Assembly (NCBI GenBank): GCA_018241685.1
Contig: JAFEDJ010000038.1
Span: forward strand, 44,668 to 108,667
Direction: 5' to 3'
DNA length: 64,000 bases
Source of the DNA: Pseudomonadota bacterium
Lineage (GTDB): Bacteria > Pseudomonadota > Gammaproteobacteria > Burkholderiales > Rhodocyclaceae
How positions within the stretch are numbered: position 1 is the first letter of the stretch; each line of letters begins with the position of its first letter. Positions 42,623-53,021 of this stretch are shown here, piece after piece. The notes beneath the pieces are model-generated. The model saw only the letters and a program-made list of their open reading frames with translations, had not been told where the DNA came from and did no database searches. The translations under genes and the position numbers were made by a program.

Positions 42623-43306
42623 TCAGACGGCCGGCAGCACGCGTGCCACCCAGCCGACGAAGTCCCGCGCCATGTCCGGCGTGATCTCGTGGCCGGCCGG
42701 GTAGCGGTGGGATTCGAGGGGCACGCCGAGTTCGCCGAGCCACTGGTCGCTGCGTTCGGCCCAGGCCACCGGCAGCGTGTTGTCGACACTGCCATGGGTG
42801 ACCAGCGCCTGCAGGCCGGCCAGTTCGGCGGCCGGGGCGAGCAGCGGCGCGATCTCCGGCAGGATGCGCCCGGACAGGATGGCGAAGCCGGCCACGCTGT
42901 CCGGATGGGTCAGCGCCAGGCTCGCCGACATGATGCCGCCCTGGCTGAAGCCAGCCACCACCGTGCGGTCCGCGGCAATGCCGAGACGTGCCTGCAGGTC
43001 GGCGACGAACACCGCCAGCTTGCCGCGGCTCACTTCTGCCGCCTCCACGTCGATCACCGGGCCGTTGGCGGTGAAGCTGACCTGGAAAGCACAGAAGGCC
43101 GACGGGCCGAGGGGAATCGGCGAGCGGACCAGAGCTACCGCCAGCGCTGGCGGCAGCAGGGCCGCCAGTCCGGCCATTGAGGCCTCGTTGCTGCCCACGC
43201 CGTGCAACAGGACCACCAGGCCCTGCGCCGGGCCTTCGGCCGGGCGCAGGCGGTAGGACAGGCTCAGGTCGTCGATCAAGGGCGGAAGGGTGAAGGCTGC
43301 GTTCAT
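42623..43306 (-). CDS. Alpha/beta hydrolase (phospholipase/carboxylesterase family)
   Basis: A 227-residue cytosolic esterase. The nucleophile elbow GFSQGG gives the catalytic Ser near residue 121; VTHGSVDNTLPV supplies the Asp (about 174) and YPAGHEI the His (about 206). LLHGVGSNEASM forms the oxyanion turn. The family hydrolyses small acyl esters or lysophospholipids. It is 41 bases downstream of the pirin gene on the same strand, so probably co-transcribed. Confidence 0.88.
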   Translation of the reverse strand: MNAAFTLPPLIDDLSLSYRLRPAEGPAQGLVVLLHGVGSNEASMAGLAALLPPALAVALVRSPIPLGPSAFCAFQVSFTANGPVIDVEAAEVSRGKLAVFVADLQARLGIAADRTVVAGFSQGGIMSASLALTHPDSVAGFAILSGRILPEIAPLLAPAAELAGLQALVTHGSVDNTLPVAWAERSDQWLGELGVPLESHRYPAGHEITPDMARDFVGWVARVLPAV

Positions 43307-43347
43307 GCGTGTCGTTCCTGTTTGATGTTGTTGAGGGTTGTCGGCCG

Positions 43348-44049
43348 TTACGGCGCCAGATCGAAGACCAGCACTTCGGCATCGCGGCCGACAGTCAGCG
43401 CCACCGCGCTTTCATCGGCGAGCAGCGCCGCATCGCCGGCCTGCAAAGCCTGACCATTGACGCTCAGCGCGCCGCGGACGAGGAACACGTAGGCCTTGCG
43501 GGCCGGGTCCACCGTCAGCGTGGCCGCTTCGGCACCGTCCAGCAGGCCGGCATACAGCCGCGCGTCGGAGTGGATCAGCACCGAACCGTCGGCACCGTCG
43601 GGCGAGGCCACCAGGCGCAGGCGGCCGCGCTTCTCGGCGTCCGCAAAGGTCTTCTGCTCGTAGCCCGGCGCGATGCCCAGCTGGTTCGGCTCGATCCAGA
43701 TCTGCAGGAAATGGGTCACCGAGTCCGCCGCGTGGTTGAACTCGCTGTGGCGCACGCCGCTGCCGGCGCTCATCCGCTGCACGTCGCCCGGAGGAATCAC
43801 CGTACCGTTGCCCATGCTGTCCTTGTGGGCCAGGGAGCCGGACATCACATAGCTGACGATCTCCATGTTCTGGTGGCCGTGGGTGCCGAAGCCGGTGCCC
43901 GGCGCGATGCGGTCCTCGTTGATGACGAGCAGGTTGCCCCAGCCCACGTGGGCGGGATCGTAGTAGCCGGCGAAGGAGAAGGAATGCTGGCTCTTCAGCC
44001 AGCCATGGTCGGCGTGGCCGCGGTCTTGGGATTTGCGCAGGGTAAGCAT
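43348..44049 (-). CDS. Pirin-family protein
   Basis: A 233-residue bicupin. The metal-binding residues of pirins are present: HGHQNMEI (two His) and RHSEFN (His and Glu). Typical pirin landmarks NEDRIAPGTGFGTHGH and PPGDVQRMSAGSGVRHSE are intact. Bacterial pirins include quercetinases and regulators of central metabolism. The ATG at 44049 is preceded by AAGGAGG at ideal spacing; an upstream in-frame ATG lacks one. The gene is divergent from a LysR regulator. Confidence 0.92.
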   Translation of the reverse strand: MLTLRKSQDRGHADHGWLKSQHSFSFAGYYDPAHVGWGNLLVINEDRIAPGTGFGTHGHQNMEIVSYVMSGSLAHKDSMGNGTVIPPGDVQRMSAGSGVRHSEFNHAADSVTHFLQIWIEPNQLGIAPGYEQKTFADAEKRGRLRLVASPDGADGSVLIHSDARLYAGLLDGAEAATLTVDPARKAYVFLVRGALSVNGQALQAGDAALLADESAVALTVGRDAEVLVFDLAP

Positions 44050-44141
44050 GGGGACCTCCTTGGTTGATGGCTCCACTGTAGCCCCCGGTCGGCCCGGGAC
44101 GGCTCACGCCCTTTGATGTCATCATTCAAACCGTTTGAACG

Positions 44142-45113
44142 ATGAGCCGCCCCATGCCGCAAGACCGCCCCACGCCCCGCGACTTCCTGACGCCCGATGC
44201 GCTGGCCATGCTGCAGGCCATCGCCGATGCCGGCAGCTTCGCCGCCGCGGCGCGCGCCTGCGGCCTCGTGCCGAGCGCTCTCACCTACCGGGTGCGACGC
44301 ATCGAGGATGCACTGGACGTGCTGCTGTTCGACCGCAGCTCGCGCCAGGCCAAACTCACCGAGGCCGGCCGCGAACTACTGCGCGAGGGTAGCCGGCTGC
44401 TGGCCGAGATCGACGCCGTCGCCAACCGGGTGCGCCGCGTCGCCACCGGCTGGGAGGCCAGCTTGACGATCGCCGTGGACAGCATCATCAACCGCACGAC
44501 GCTGTTCGAACTGTGCCAGGACTTCCTCGCCCTTGATCCCCCCACCCGCCTGCGCCTGCGCGACGAGACCCTGTCCGGCACGCTGGAGGCCCTCAGCTCA
44601 GGCCAGGCCGATCTGGCCCTCGGCGTCGTCACCGAATCGCCGGTCGGGCCGGGCTTCCAGAGCCAGCCGCTGGGCAACCAGCGCTTCATCTTCGTGGTGG
44701 CGCCCCATCATCCGCTGGCCCGCGAAACCGAGCCCCTCAGCGACGCGACGATCCATCGCCACCGGGCCGTGGCGGTCGCCGACTCGGTACGCCACGGCGA
44801 TGGGCTCACCGTCGGCCTGCTCGGCGGCCAGGACGTGTTCACCGTGGCCAGCATGCCGGCCAAGCTGGAAGCCCAGCTGCGCGGCCTCGGCGTCGGCTTC
44901 CTGCCCGAATGCCTGGCCCGCCCCTACGTGGACACCGGCCGCCTGGTGGCCCTGCGGGTGGAGCGCGACGAGCGCCGCATCCACGTGAGCTACGCCTGGC
45001 GCAAAACGCCCGCCAACCGCATGGGCAAGGCCCTGGCCTGGTGGCTGGAGCGCCTCGGCCAGCCGCTGACCCGTCAAGCCCTGCTCGACGGCCCGGCGGC
45101 ATCCCGCAGCTGA
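44142..45113 (+). CDS. LysR-family transcriptional regulator
   Basis: A 323-residue LysR regulator. The N-terminal winged helix-turn-helix is clear (ALAMLQAIADAGSFAAAARA; SALTYRVRRIEDALDVLLFD), followed by a periplasmic-binding-like effector domain. It is divergent from the pirin gene with 92 bases between the starts, the usual layout for a LysR protein that controls its neighbour. Two Met codons (44142, 44154) could serve as start. Confidence 0.9.
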   Translation: MSRPMPQDRPTPRDFLTPDALAMLQAIADAGSFAAAARACGLVPSALTYRVRRIEDALDVLLFDRSSRQAKLTEAGRELLREGSRLLAEIDAVANRVRRVATGWEASLTIAVDSIINRTTLFELCQDFLALDPPTRLRLRDETLSGTLEALSSGQADLALGVVTESPVGPGFQSQPLGNQRFIFVVAPHHPLARETEPLSDATIHRHRAVAVADSVRHGDGLTVGLLGGQDVFTVASMPAKLEAQLRGLGVGFLPECLARPYVDTGRLVALRVERDERRIHVSYAWRKTPANRMGKALAWWLERLGQPLTRQALLDGPAASRS

Positions 45114-45154
45114 CTCACCACCAGCCACCCGGCAAGGCAGGCCCCAAAACGAAA

Positions 45155-45177
45155 CGGGCCGGCCCAAGGCCAGCCCG
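45155..45177. terminator. Hairpin between convergent genes
   Basis: CGGGCCGGCC pairs with GGCCAGCCCG (one G-T pair in RNA) around CAA. It lies between the LysR stop and the convergent MaoC gene. There is no proper T run on either strand, so termination efficiency is doubtful. Confidence 0.5.
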
Positions 45178-45203
45178 CTTGCTCAAGTCAGCTCAGCTTC
45201 CGC

Positions 45204-45650
45204 TCAGCGGGCCGGCACCATGATGTCCGCCTCGCCTTCGAGCACGACCTTGCCCTTCACCGTGGCAACGGTGTCGAACTTGGCCTTGCGCTTCTCGGGG
45301 GTGAGCTCCTTGATCGTGCAACGCACCGTGACGGTGTCGCCGATCTTCACCGGCGCCTTGAACTTCAGGCTCTGGGACAGGTAGATGGCGCCCGGCCCCG
45401 GCAGCTTCATGCCGAACACCGTGGAGATGAAGCCCGCCGACAGCATGCCGTGGGCGATACGGCCCCCGAACATGGTGGACGCCGCCAGTTCCTCATTGAC
45501 GTGCACAGGGTTGAAGTCGCCGGTCACACCCGCAAAGGCCAGGATGTCGGCCTCGGTGACGGTGCGCGCATACACGGCGCTTTGCCCGACGAACAACTCC
45601 TCGTACTTGTAGCCGTAGTATTCCTCGAAGTTCTGCTTTTCTTCGCTCAT
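45204..45650 (-). CDS. phaJ: MaoC-like (R)-specific enoyl-CoA hydratase (PhaJ type)
   Basis: A 148-residue hot-dog-fold hydratase. The catalytic pair is in TGDFNPVHVNEE (Asp and His, near residues 44 and 49), followed by FGGRIAHGMLSAGFIS. Such enzymes make (R)-3-hydroxyacyl-CoA for polyhydroxyalkanoate synthesis. Related short MaoC proteins serve other acyl-CoA routes, and no pha genes are adjacent, so the symbol is tentative. The start at 45650 gives the normal length; a longer frame adds 46 residues without family resemblance. Confidence 0.85.
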   Translation of the reverse strand: MSEEKQNFEEYYGYKYEELFVGQSAVYARTVTEADILAFAGVTGDFNPVHVNEELAASTMFGGRIAHGMLSAGFISTVFGMKLPGPGAIYLSQSLKFKAPVKIGDTVTVRCTIKELTPEKRKAKFDTVATVKGKVVLEGEADIMVPAR

Positions 45651-45806
45651 CGACTGTTCCCTTCTGTGTGTTTTAGTCTTGATTGTGGGTATGCGAACCG
45701 TTGGAAAATCGCCGGCGGCCTGACTCCTCCCCAGGCCGCCCACGTGGTTTCCAGCATACTCCAATCGTGTTACGGAATCCGCACGCAATAAGGGTTGTAG
45801 CCGCTT

Positions 45807-46421
45807 TCAGGCGTCTTTCAACAATCCTTGACGCTCGATGAAGGCGATGATGTCGGCAAGCCCCTGGCCGGTCTTCAAATTGCTAAAAATGAAGGGGCGC
45901 TCGCCGCGCATCTTCCTGGCATCCCGGTCCATGACTTCCAGCGATGCGCCGACCAGCGGCGCGAGGTCGATCTTGTTGATGACCAGCAGATCGCTCTTGG
46001 TGATGCCCGGCCCGCCCTTGCGCGGAATCTTGTCGCCGGCGGACACGTCGATCACGTAGATCGTCAGGTCGGACAGCTCCGGCGAGAAGGTCGCCGCCAG
46101 GTTGTCGCCACCGGATTCGACGAAGATCAGCTCCACGTCGGGGAACAGGCGGATCAGGCGGTCCACCGCCTCCAGGTTGATCGACGCGTCCTCACGGATC
46201 GCGGTGTGCGGGCAGCCGCCGGTTTCCACGCCGATGATGCGCTCGGGCGTGAGGGCCTCGTTGCGCACCAGGAACTGGGCATCCTCGGCGGTGTAGATGT
46301 CGTTGGTGACCACGCACAGGTCGTACTTGTCGCGCAGGGCCTGGCACAGGGCCAGGGTCAGGGCGGTCTTGCCGGAGCCGACGGGGCCGCCGATGCCGAC
46401 GCGGAGGGGTTGGCCTTTCAT
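45807..46421 (-). CDS. ureG: Urease accessory GTPase UreG
   Basis: A 204-residue SIMIBI GTPase that drives nickel insertion into urease. The P-loop GPVGSGKTAL is at residues 12-21; the nickel-binding CPH motif is in GGCPHTAIRED; and ESGGDNLAATFSPEL and NKIDL are intact. Last gene of the urease operon, separated from ureF by the patatin gene. Confidence 0.96.
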   Translation of the reverse strand: MKGQPLRVGIGGPVGSGKTALTLALCQALRDKYDLCVVTNDIYTAEDAQFLVRNEALTPERIIGVETGGCPHTAIREDASINLEAVDRLIRLFPDVELIFVESGGDNLAATFSPELSDLTIYVIDVSAGDKIPRKGGPGITKSDLLVINKIDLAPLVGASLEVMDRDARKMRGERPFIFSNLKTGQGLADIIAFIERQGLLKDA

Positions 46422-46475
46422 GGAGCGTTTCCTTCTTCTTGAGTTCTGGAGATGGGGTTCGGGACCCGGCCGGGC

Positions 46476-47759
46476 TCAGGCCGCTGCGGTCAGCGCCGCC
46501 CACTGGCGGGCCAGCGCCGGATCGTCGGCCAGGAAGACCGCCAGGTCGCGGGGATCGGGCCAGTCCGGATTGGAGAAATCGCTGCGGCAGTGGTGCCGGC
46601 TCATGCTCGGGTGCGGCCGCAGCAGGTGTCCGTCCCGAGCGGCCTCGGCCGCCGCGGCGATACCTTCGGCGATCAGCGCGTCGATGAAATCCGGGTCCCG
46701 GTTGAGCTTGGACGCGTAGTCCAGGCGCACGCCGGCGAAGTCCTTGCGCGGCCGCTCGCCGAGGCCGACGACACTGACGGTGACCCGTTTGTAGTCGGCC
46801 AGGTCGGGCGGCAACGTCGGCAGCTCGGTCAGCTGGGTGGCGATCTTGTTCACCACGTCGATGGAGCGCAGCTCCTGGCCGAGGGACAGGTTGCCGGACA
46901 GCTCGTTGCGCCGGTCGATCTGCTCGGACGGCGTCACCGGGCCGCAGGCGCGGCCCTCGTACTGGTTCGGGTTGATCTGCACCACCCACAGCAGGTCGGG
47001 CTTGGCGTCCCGCGGGCGGTTGATGAAGAAATCGTTGATCGGCGGGTTCTGCGAATACAGGCCGTCCCAGAAGAAGCGCGCCTCGCGGTGGCCCGGCCGG
47101 CCGCGGCTGTCCACCTCCAGCGGCGCGGCGACGAAGAGTTCGGGGATGCACGCGCTGGCCAGCAGTTCGTCGAGGCGGATGCCGGCGCCCGGCCGCTCCG
47201 GAAAGGTCCGGAAGGCGCTCTGCGGATGATCGGGGTAGCCGAGCACATCCACCGCGCCGACGAAGAGATCCAGCCCGTCCCGGCCGAAGAAGCGCTCCGC
47301 TTCCGCCGGCAGCCCTACGGTGGCGCGCAGGTCGTCCTTCATGCGGGCCTGCACCAAGGCCGACAGAAAGGGCGACGGCGGCACGCTCACGTCCGGCAGC
47401 CAGTCCTGCAGCGACAGCGCGAACTGCGCCGCCTTGTTGGTGAAATACTCGCCCCACCACAGGGGCGCCTTGCTGGCCAGGTCGAGGCTGGCCTTGTTGC
47501 GGTTCCAGTAATGCAGCACCCGGCGCGCGCCGTCGGCCCAGCTGTCGGCCTTGCTCCACGCCAGCGCCGCGGTGAGCGCCCCGCCCGAGGTGCCGGACAG
47601 GCCCTGCAGGCGGAACCAGCGGTGCTCCTGCCCTTCCCTCTTGAAATGCTCGAAGGACAGGAACAGGTAGGCCAGTACGCCCGCCGTGAAGGCGGTGTGG
47701 GCGCCGCCGCCCTGGCAGGCGATGGCAAGACGGGGAACGTCATCGGCACGAACACTCAC
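46476..47759 (-). CDS. Patatin-like phospholipase inside the urease operon
   Basis: A 427-residue patatin-domain lipase. The oxyanion hole is formed by QGGGAHTAF (residues about 15-23), the nucleophile Ser is in GLSGTSGGAL (about 57), and the catalytic Asp in FWDGLYSQNPP. No signal peptide is visible, so it is probably cytosolic. It cleaves acyl chains of phospholipids or related esters. Its start is 12 bases after the ureF stop and its end 54 bases before ureG, so it must be part of the urease transcript, though urease maturation has no known need for it. Confidence 0.9.
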   Translation of the reverse strand: MSVRADDVPRLAIACQGGGAHTAFTAGVLAYLFLSFEHFKREGQEHRWFRLQGLSGTSGGALTAALAWSKADSWADGARRVLHYWNRNKASLDLASKAPLWWGEYFTNKAAQFALSLQDWLPDVSVPPSPFLSALVQARMKDDLRATVGLPAEAERFFGRDGLDLFVGAVDVLGYPDHPQSAFRTFPERPGAGIRLDELLASACIPELFVAAPLEVDSRGRPGHREARFFWDGLYSQNPPINDFFINRPRDAKPDLLWVVQINPNQYEGRACGPVTPSEQIDRRNELSGNLSLGQELRSIDVVNKIATQLTELPTLPPDLADYKRVTVSVVGLGERPRKDFAGVRLDYASKLNRDPDFIDALIAEGIAAAAEAARDGHLLRPHPSMSRHHCRSDFSNPDWPDPRDLAVFLADDPALARQWAALTAAA

Positions 47760-47771
47760 GATGCAGGACTC

Positions 47772-48455
47772 TCAGGAACGGAACAGGCGGGAATACTGCG
47801 TCTCGTGGCGGCAGCTGGCAATCGCCAGTCCCGGCTGGAAGTTGGACCAGGCCTCCGGCGGCCGCTGCAGCGCATCGGCGACCCGCTCCGGCACCTGCGC
47901 CGCCAGGGACGACAGCAGGCGCTGGCCGGCGGCCTGCCCGAGGGGCACGGCCTTCACCGCCGCCATCACCAGATTCTCCAGCCAGGCCCAGGCGTAGCCG
48001 TTCAGCGCATCGGCGGCCGGCACCTGCCAGGCCACCGCCGCCGCCGCCCAGGCGGTCGGGAACGCCGGCTCGTCCACCGCCTTCAGCCGCGCCACCCAAC
48101 CGGGCAGCCCGGCGAAGGCCGGCAGATCGACCAGCAGGCGGACCAGCGAGTAGCCCATCTGCACCGTCTCGGCGCGCAGCTCGGAAGTCTCGCGGCTGGC
48201 CAGGCAGCGGGCGTTGAGCACCGCCACCTCGCCGTCGTCGCCGGCCCGCCAGGCGTCCACCAGGCGGGCCAGCAGCGGCAGCTCGTAGCCGCCGAAGGCG
48301 CCGGCCAGCGCATCGCCGATCCACTCGCCGACCTGGGCCTCGCTCTTCACGGCGCCGCAATCGACGACCCATTCCAGGCCCTGCGAATAGGTATAGGCGC
48401 CCACCGGCAGCGCGGGGCTGACCAGCTGCAGCAGGCGCATCAGCGGCAGGCTCAC
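47772..48455 (-). CDS. ureF: Urease accessory protein UreF
   Basis: A 227-residue UreF, the GTPase-activating partner that checks UreG during nickel loading. Family landmarks: LLQLVSPALPVGAYTYSQGL, VDEPAFPTAWAAAA, and the C-terminal SRLFRS. GTG at 48455 is the best start because GGAGG precedes it by 6 bases; ATG at 48440 would lose five residues and has no ribosome site. Lies 28 bases downstream of the haemoglobin gene. Confidence 0.94.
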   Translation of the reverse strand: MSLPLMRLLQLVSPALPVGAYTYSQGLEWVVDCGAVKSEAQVGEWIGDALAGAFGGYELPLLARLVDAWRAGDDGEVAVLNARCLASRETSELRAETVQMGYSLVRLLVDLPAFAGLPGWVARLKAVDEPAFPTAWAAAAVAWQVPAADALNGYAWAWLENLVMAAVKAVPLGQAAGQRLLSSLAAQVPERVADALQRPPEAWSNFQPGLAIASCRHETQYSRLFRS

Positions 48456-48483
48456 CGGCGGCCTCCGGCGTACGGGCGGACGC

Positions 48484-48852
48484 TCAGCGGCACAGCACGT
48501 CGTCCTTGATCGACGCTGCAACTGCCGCCACCTCGCCGATCAGCGCATCGGCCACGCCGAGGCCGGCCAGCGTCGCCGCCAGGTTCTCGACCACCGCGTC
48601 GAAGTGGCTCTCGTTGAGCCCCAGCTTGTCCACCAGGCCCTGGTGGGCGGCGCGCATGCCCTGGCCGTTGTAGGCCGGACCGCCGCCGAAGGCGTAGGTC
48701 AGGAAGGCCTTCTGATGGGCACGCTGGCGGGCCATGTCGGTGTTGGTGAAGAAATGGCTGATGCGCCCATCGGCCAGCACCTTGTCGTAAAAAATGTCGA
48801 CAGCCGCATCGATGGCGGCCGCGCCGCCGAGGCGTTCGTAAAGCGTGGTCAT
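48484..48852 (-). CDS. Group I truncated haemoglobin
   Basis: A 122-residue 2-on-2 haemoglobin (TrHbN class). Key residues are visible: B10 Tyr in DIFYDKVLAD (about residue 22), the paired Phe of the helix C/CD region (ISHFFTN), and the proximal His in MRAAHQGL (about residue 70). Family roles include binding of oxygen or nitric oxide. It sits between ureE (60 bases) and ureF (28 bases), an unusual place that suggests co-expression with urease. Confidence 0.9.
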   Translation of the reverse strand: MTTLYERLGGAAAIDAAVDIFYDKVLADGRISHFFTNTDMARQRAHQKAFLTYAFGGGPAYNGQGMRAAHQGLVDKLGLNESHFDAVVENLAATLAGLGVADALIGEVAAVAASIKDDVLCR

Positions 48853-48912
48853 CGGAAAAGACTCCTATCGTGGTTGAAGGATGCTTGGAGCGACTCCCAA
48901 CTCTGGGTCTTG

Positions 48913-49389
48913 TTATTTGTACTGGTGAATCTTGGCTTCGGTGGCCCCGCGTTCGGCGTGGTGATGGCCGTGGGCGTAGGCGCCGGCTTCCGGCTCGAAG
49001 GCGGCGCTCAGACCGCTGACCTCGGCGCCAAGGCCGACCAGCATCGTCTCCAGCACATGGTCGGTCTGGATGCGCAACCAGCCGTCGCCGACCTGCACCG
49101 CCACGTGGCGATTGCCCAGGTGATAGGCAACGCGGGCCAGCGCGGAGGCGTCGGCGCAGCGCGCCTCGAGGAGTTCCTCCGGCGCCGACACCACCTCGAC
49201 AATGCGCCCGTCCTGGGCCTGCAGGCGGTCGCCGCCGCGCAGGATGGTGCCGCGGGGCAGGAACAGGCCGACCTCCTCGCCGTCCGCCAGGCGCGTGCGC
49301 AGGCGGCTCTTGGTGCGGGCGTCGAAGTCGAGTTGCAGGCGCGCGGTGGGCGCGGCGTCGCCGGTGTAGATGTTTTCGATCAGCAGCAT
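48913..49389 (-). CDS. ureE: Urease nickel metallochaperone UreE
   Basis: A 158-residue nickel chaperone. The N-terminal domain and the C-terminal metal-binding domain (YHLGNRHVAVQVG contains the conserved His) are present. The tail has HGHHHAE and a late His, as expected for nickel binding, though shorter than the long His tails of Klebsiella. Starts 3 bases after ureC. Confidence 0.94.
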   Translation of the reverse strand: MLLIENIYTGDAAPTARLQLDFDARTKSRLRTRLADGEEVGLFLPRGTILRGGDRLQAQDGRIVEVVSAPEELLEARCADASALARVAYHLGNRHVAVQVGDGWLRIQTDHVLETMLVGLGAEVSGLSAAFEPEAGAYAHGHHHAERGATEAKIHQYK

Positions 49390-49392
49390 GGT

Positions 49393-51093
<1,701 letters not shown>

Positions 51094-51399
51094 TTACAGG
51101 GCTCCCATCACATCAGCGTTGAAACCGAAGACCTTGCGGTCGCCTGCCAGCGCCACCAGCTCGACGGTGCGCGTCTGGCCCGGCTCGAAGCGCACCGCGG
51201 TGCCGGCCGCGATGTTGAGGCGGAAGCCCCGCGCGGCGGCGCGGTCGAAGTCCAGCGCCGCGTTGGTCTCGGCGAAGTGGTAGTGGGAGCCGACCTGGAT
51301 CGGGCGGTCGCCGGTATTGGCGACGACGAGGGTCAGCGTGGCGCGGCCGACGTTGAGCTCCAGCTCACCGTCCAGCACGTCGATTTCACCGGGAATCAT
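51094..51399 (-). CDS. ureB: Urease beta subunit
   Basis: A 101-residue beta subunit. MIPGEIDVLDGELELNVG and the segment IQVGSHYHFAETN with LDFDRAAARGFRLNIAAGT are diagnostic. It packs on the alpha subunit in the (ABC)3 trimer. Its stop directly precedes the ureC start. Confidence 0.97.
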   Translation of the reverse strand: MIPGEIDVLDGELELNVGRATLTLVVANTGDRPIQVGSHYHFAETNAALDFDRAAARGFRLNIAAGTAVRFEPGQTRTVELVALAGDRKVFGFNADVMGAL

Positions 51400-51411
51400 G
51401 TTTCTTTTCCC

Positions 51412-51714
51412 CTAAACGATGGGTTGGTGGACGGTGACGAGCTTGGTGCCGTCCGGGAAGGTCGCCTCGACCTGGATGTCCGGAATCATCTCCGGCACGC
51501 CGTCCATCACGTCGGCGCGGGTCAGGAGGGTGGTGCCGTAATGCATCAGCTCGGCGACCGTACGTCCGTCACGCGCGCCTTCGAGCACCGCGGCGCTGAT
51601 GTAGGCCACCGCTTCCGGGTAATTGAGCTTGAGGCCGCGGGCCTTGCGGCGCTCGGCCAGGAGGCCGGCGGTGAACAGCAGCAGCTTGTCCTTCTCGCGG
51701 GGGGTGAGTTCCAT
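51412..51714 (-). CDS. ureA: Urease gamma subunit
   Basis: A 100-residue gamma subunit. MELTPREKDKLLLFTAGLLA, LNYPEAVAYISAAVLEGARD and the C-terminal PDGTKLVTVHQPI are intact. The ATG at 51714 gives the exact family length; the longer frame is an extension into the ureD gap. It lies 29 bases after ureD. Confidence 0.97.
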   Translation of the reverse strand: MELTPREKDKLLLFTAGLLAERRKARGLKLNYPEAVAYISAAVLEGARDGRTVAELMHYGTTLLTRADVMDGVPEMIPDIQVEATFPDGTKLVTVHQPIV

Positions 51715-51743
51715 TGAGGGGTTCTCCTGGGGAAAAGAGGTTG

Positions 51744-52616
51744 TCAGGTGTGCCAGATGCGTGGCAGCACGGCCGGGCGGCCGGCGAGCACGGGGCGCAG
51801 CACGCCCCACAGCGCGGCGAACCATGCGCGGGCGGGCTCGGCGGCGGGGCCCAGGTAGCGCGCCACCAGCAGGCCCGGCAGGCGGGTGACGGCGCCCTCG
51901 CCGGCGAGCGGGCGGATCTCGCGGCACGCGGCAACGAGGGCCGCGTCGGCCAGCTCGCTAGCCACCAGCAGGGTGCCGCAGACCGGCTGGCCGGCGAGGC
52001 CCACCGGCGAATCGAGGAGGCGCGAGCCGCCTTCGATATCGCCCTGCTCGCACCAGATCAGCTGTCCGTCGCGCTCGATGCGCGACCAGAGGCGCAGGCG
52101 GCCGGCATCGAAACGCTCGCCGGAGGCTGTACGGCCGAGGCACAGCAGGTCGAGGCCGACGAACACCGCGTCGCCGGCGAGCTGCACGCGGGTCTCGGTG
52201 TGGCCGCGCGCGTCGGCGAAGACGATGCTCTCCTGCGGCAGCCATTCCAGCACGCCGCCGGCGGCAACCCGGAAATCGAGGGTCTGGCGGGCCAGCGGAC
52301 CCTTGCTGCGATACCACTTGCCGGCGCCCGGGGTGGTCAGCAGCGCCTTGGCGCCCTCCTCCAGACAGACCGCCAGGGTCAGCTCGTCGCCGCCGGCGAT
52401 GCCGGCCGGCGGATGGAGGATCAGCGCATGGCAGACCTGCGGACCTTCCGGGTACAAGGCCTTCTGCACCCGCAATGGGCCCTCGTGGCGGCGATGCGCC
52501 AGAATGGTGCGCCCGTCACCGGACGCTTCGAAACCCAGCTCGAGCCGTGCCTGCCAGCCCTGCGGGGCCGGGGCGGCCGCCGCGGCAGCGATATTCGGGG
52601 GGCAAGTGAACAGCAT
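51744..52616 (-). CDS. ureD: Urease accessory protein UreD (UreH)
   Basis: A 290-residue scaffold that binds apo-urease together with UreF and UreG and provides the nickel tunnel. Family signatures: GPLRVQKALYPEGPQVCHALILHPPAGIAGGDE-type region (split here as LRVQKALYPEG and HPPAGIAGGD), LTTPGAGKWYRS, and WLPQESIVF. First gene of the operon. No promoter of sigma-54 type is visible upstream. Confidence 0.95.
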   Translation of the reverse strand: MLFTCPPNIAAAAAAPAPQGWQARLELGFEASGDGRTILAHRRHEGPLRVQKALYPEGPQVCHALILHPPAGIAGGDELTLAVCLEEGAKALLTTPGAGKWYRSKGPLARQTLDFRVAAGGVLEWLPQESIVFADARGHTETRVQLAGDAVFVGLDLLCLGRTASGERFDAGRLRLWSRIERDGQLIWCEQGDIEGGSRLLDSPVGLAGQPVCGTLLVASELADAALVAACREIRPLAGEGAVTRLPGLLVARYLGPAAEPARAWFAALWGVLRPVLAGRPAVLPRIWHT

Positions 52617-53021
52617 GGGACGGAGTTTAGCAAGTCGCGGGCCGGACTCGGCAGCCTCTCATCGGCAAGGCGGGCCGGAAGGCAGCGATCGACGGGGATG
52701 GAAAGAGGATATTCCGGGCAGGAATGCGGGGCAGCCGGGCGAGGCAGGCTTCGCGCGCGGCGATCGCCTCGTCGCGTTCGGCGAGGGCGGCTTCGTCGCC
52801 GCTCAGGCGGAAGCTCTGCGTCGTCAGTTCAATCTGCAGCGTATAACCACGCGTGCGGGCCAGATCGTTCAGCACTTCAGGCTACGCGCCAGGCGCTCGG
52901 CGGCCTGCCGCCGGCGGAATCCTGCACCGGGGGCAAGCTCGGCGAAGTGCTCCGCGTGCCCTACTCGGCCAGCTACTACTTCTACCGCTAGAACCGGCGC
53001 CAGAAGCCATCAGGCGAGCGT
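52617..53021. other. Interval upstream of ureD without a convincing gene
   Basis: About 400 bases between ureD (reading left) and the stop of the GT41 gene (also minus). It should hold the urease promoter. A minus-strand frame of 82 codons (52627-52875) and two plus-strand frames cross it, but none has a ribosome site or family resemblance. A plus-strand frame passes through AESCTGG at 52914-52934, a word known from CinA, but its flanks do not fit. Confidence 0.5.

Noticed and set aside
46452..48509. 685-codon plus-strand frame opposite patatin and ureF
   Set aside because: Antisense to two well-supported genes, with shadow-type composition.
52627..52875. 82-codon minus-strand frame upstream of ureD
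   Set aside because: No ribosome site, no recognised domain, and the second half becomes Arg/Pro-rich; probably part of the urease promoter region.
52914..52934. AESCTGG word suggesting a CinA remnant
   Set aside because: Only seven residues match the CinA motif and the flanking sequence does not fit; likely chance.
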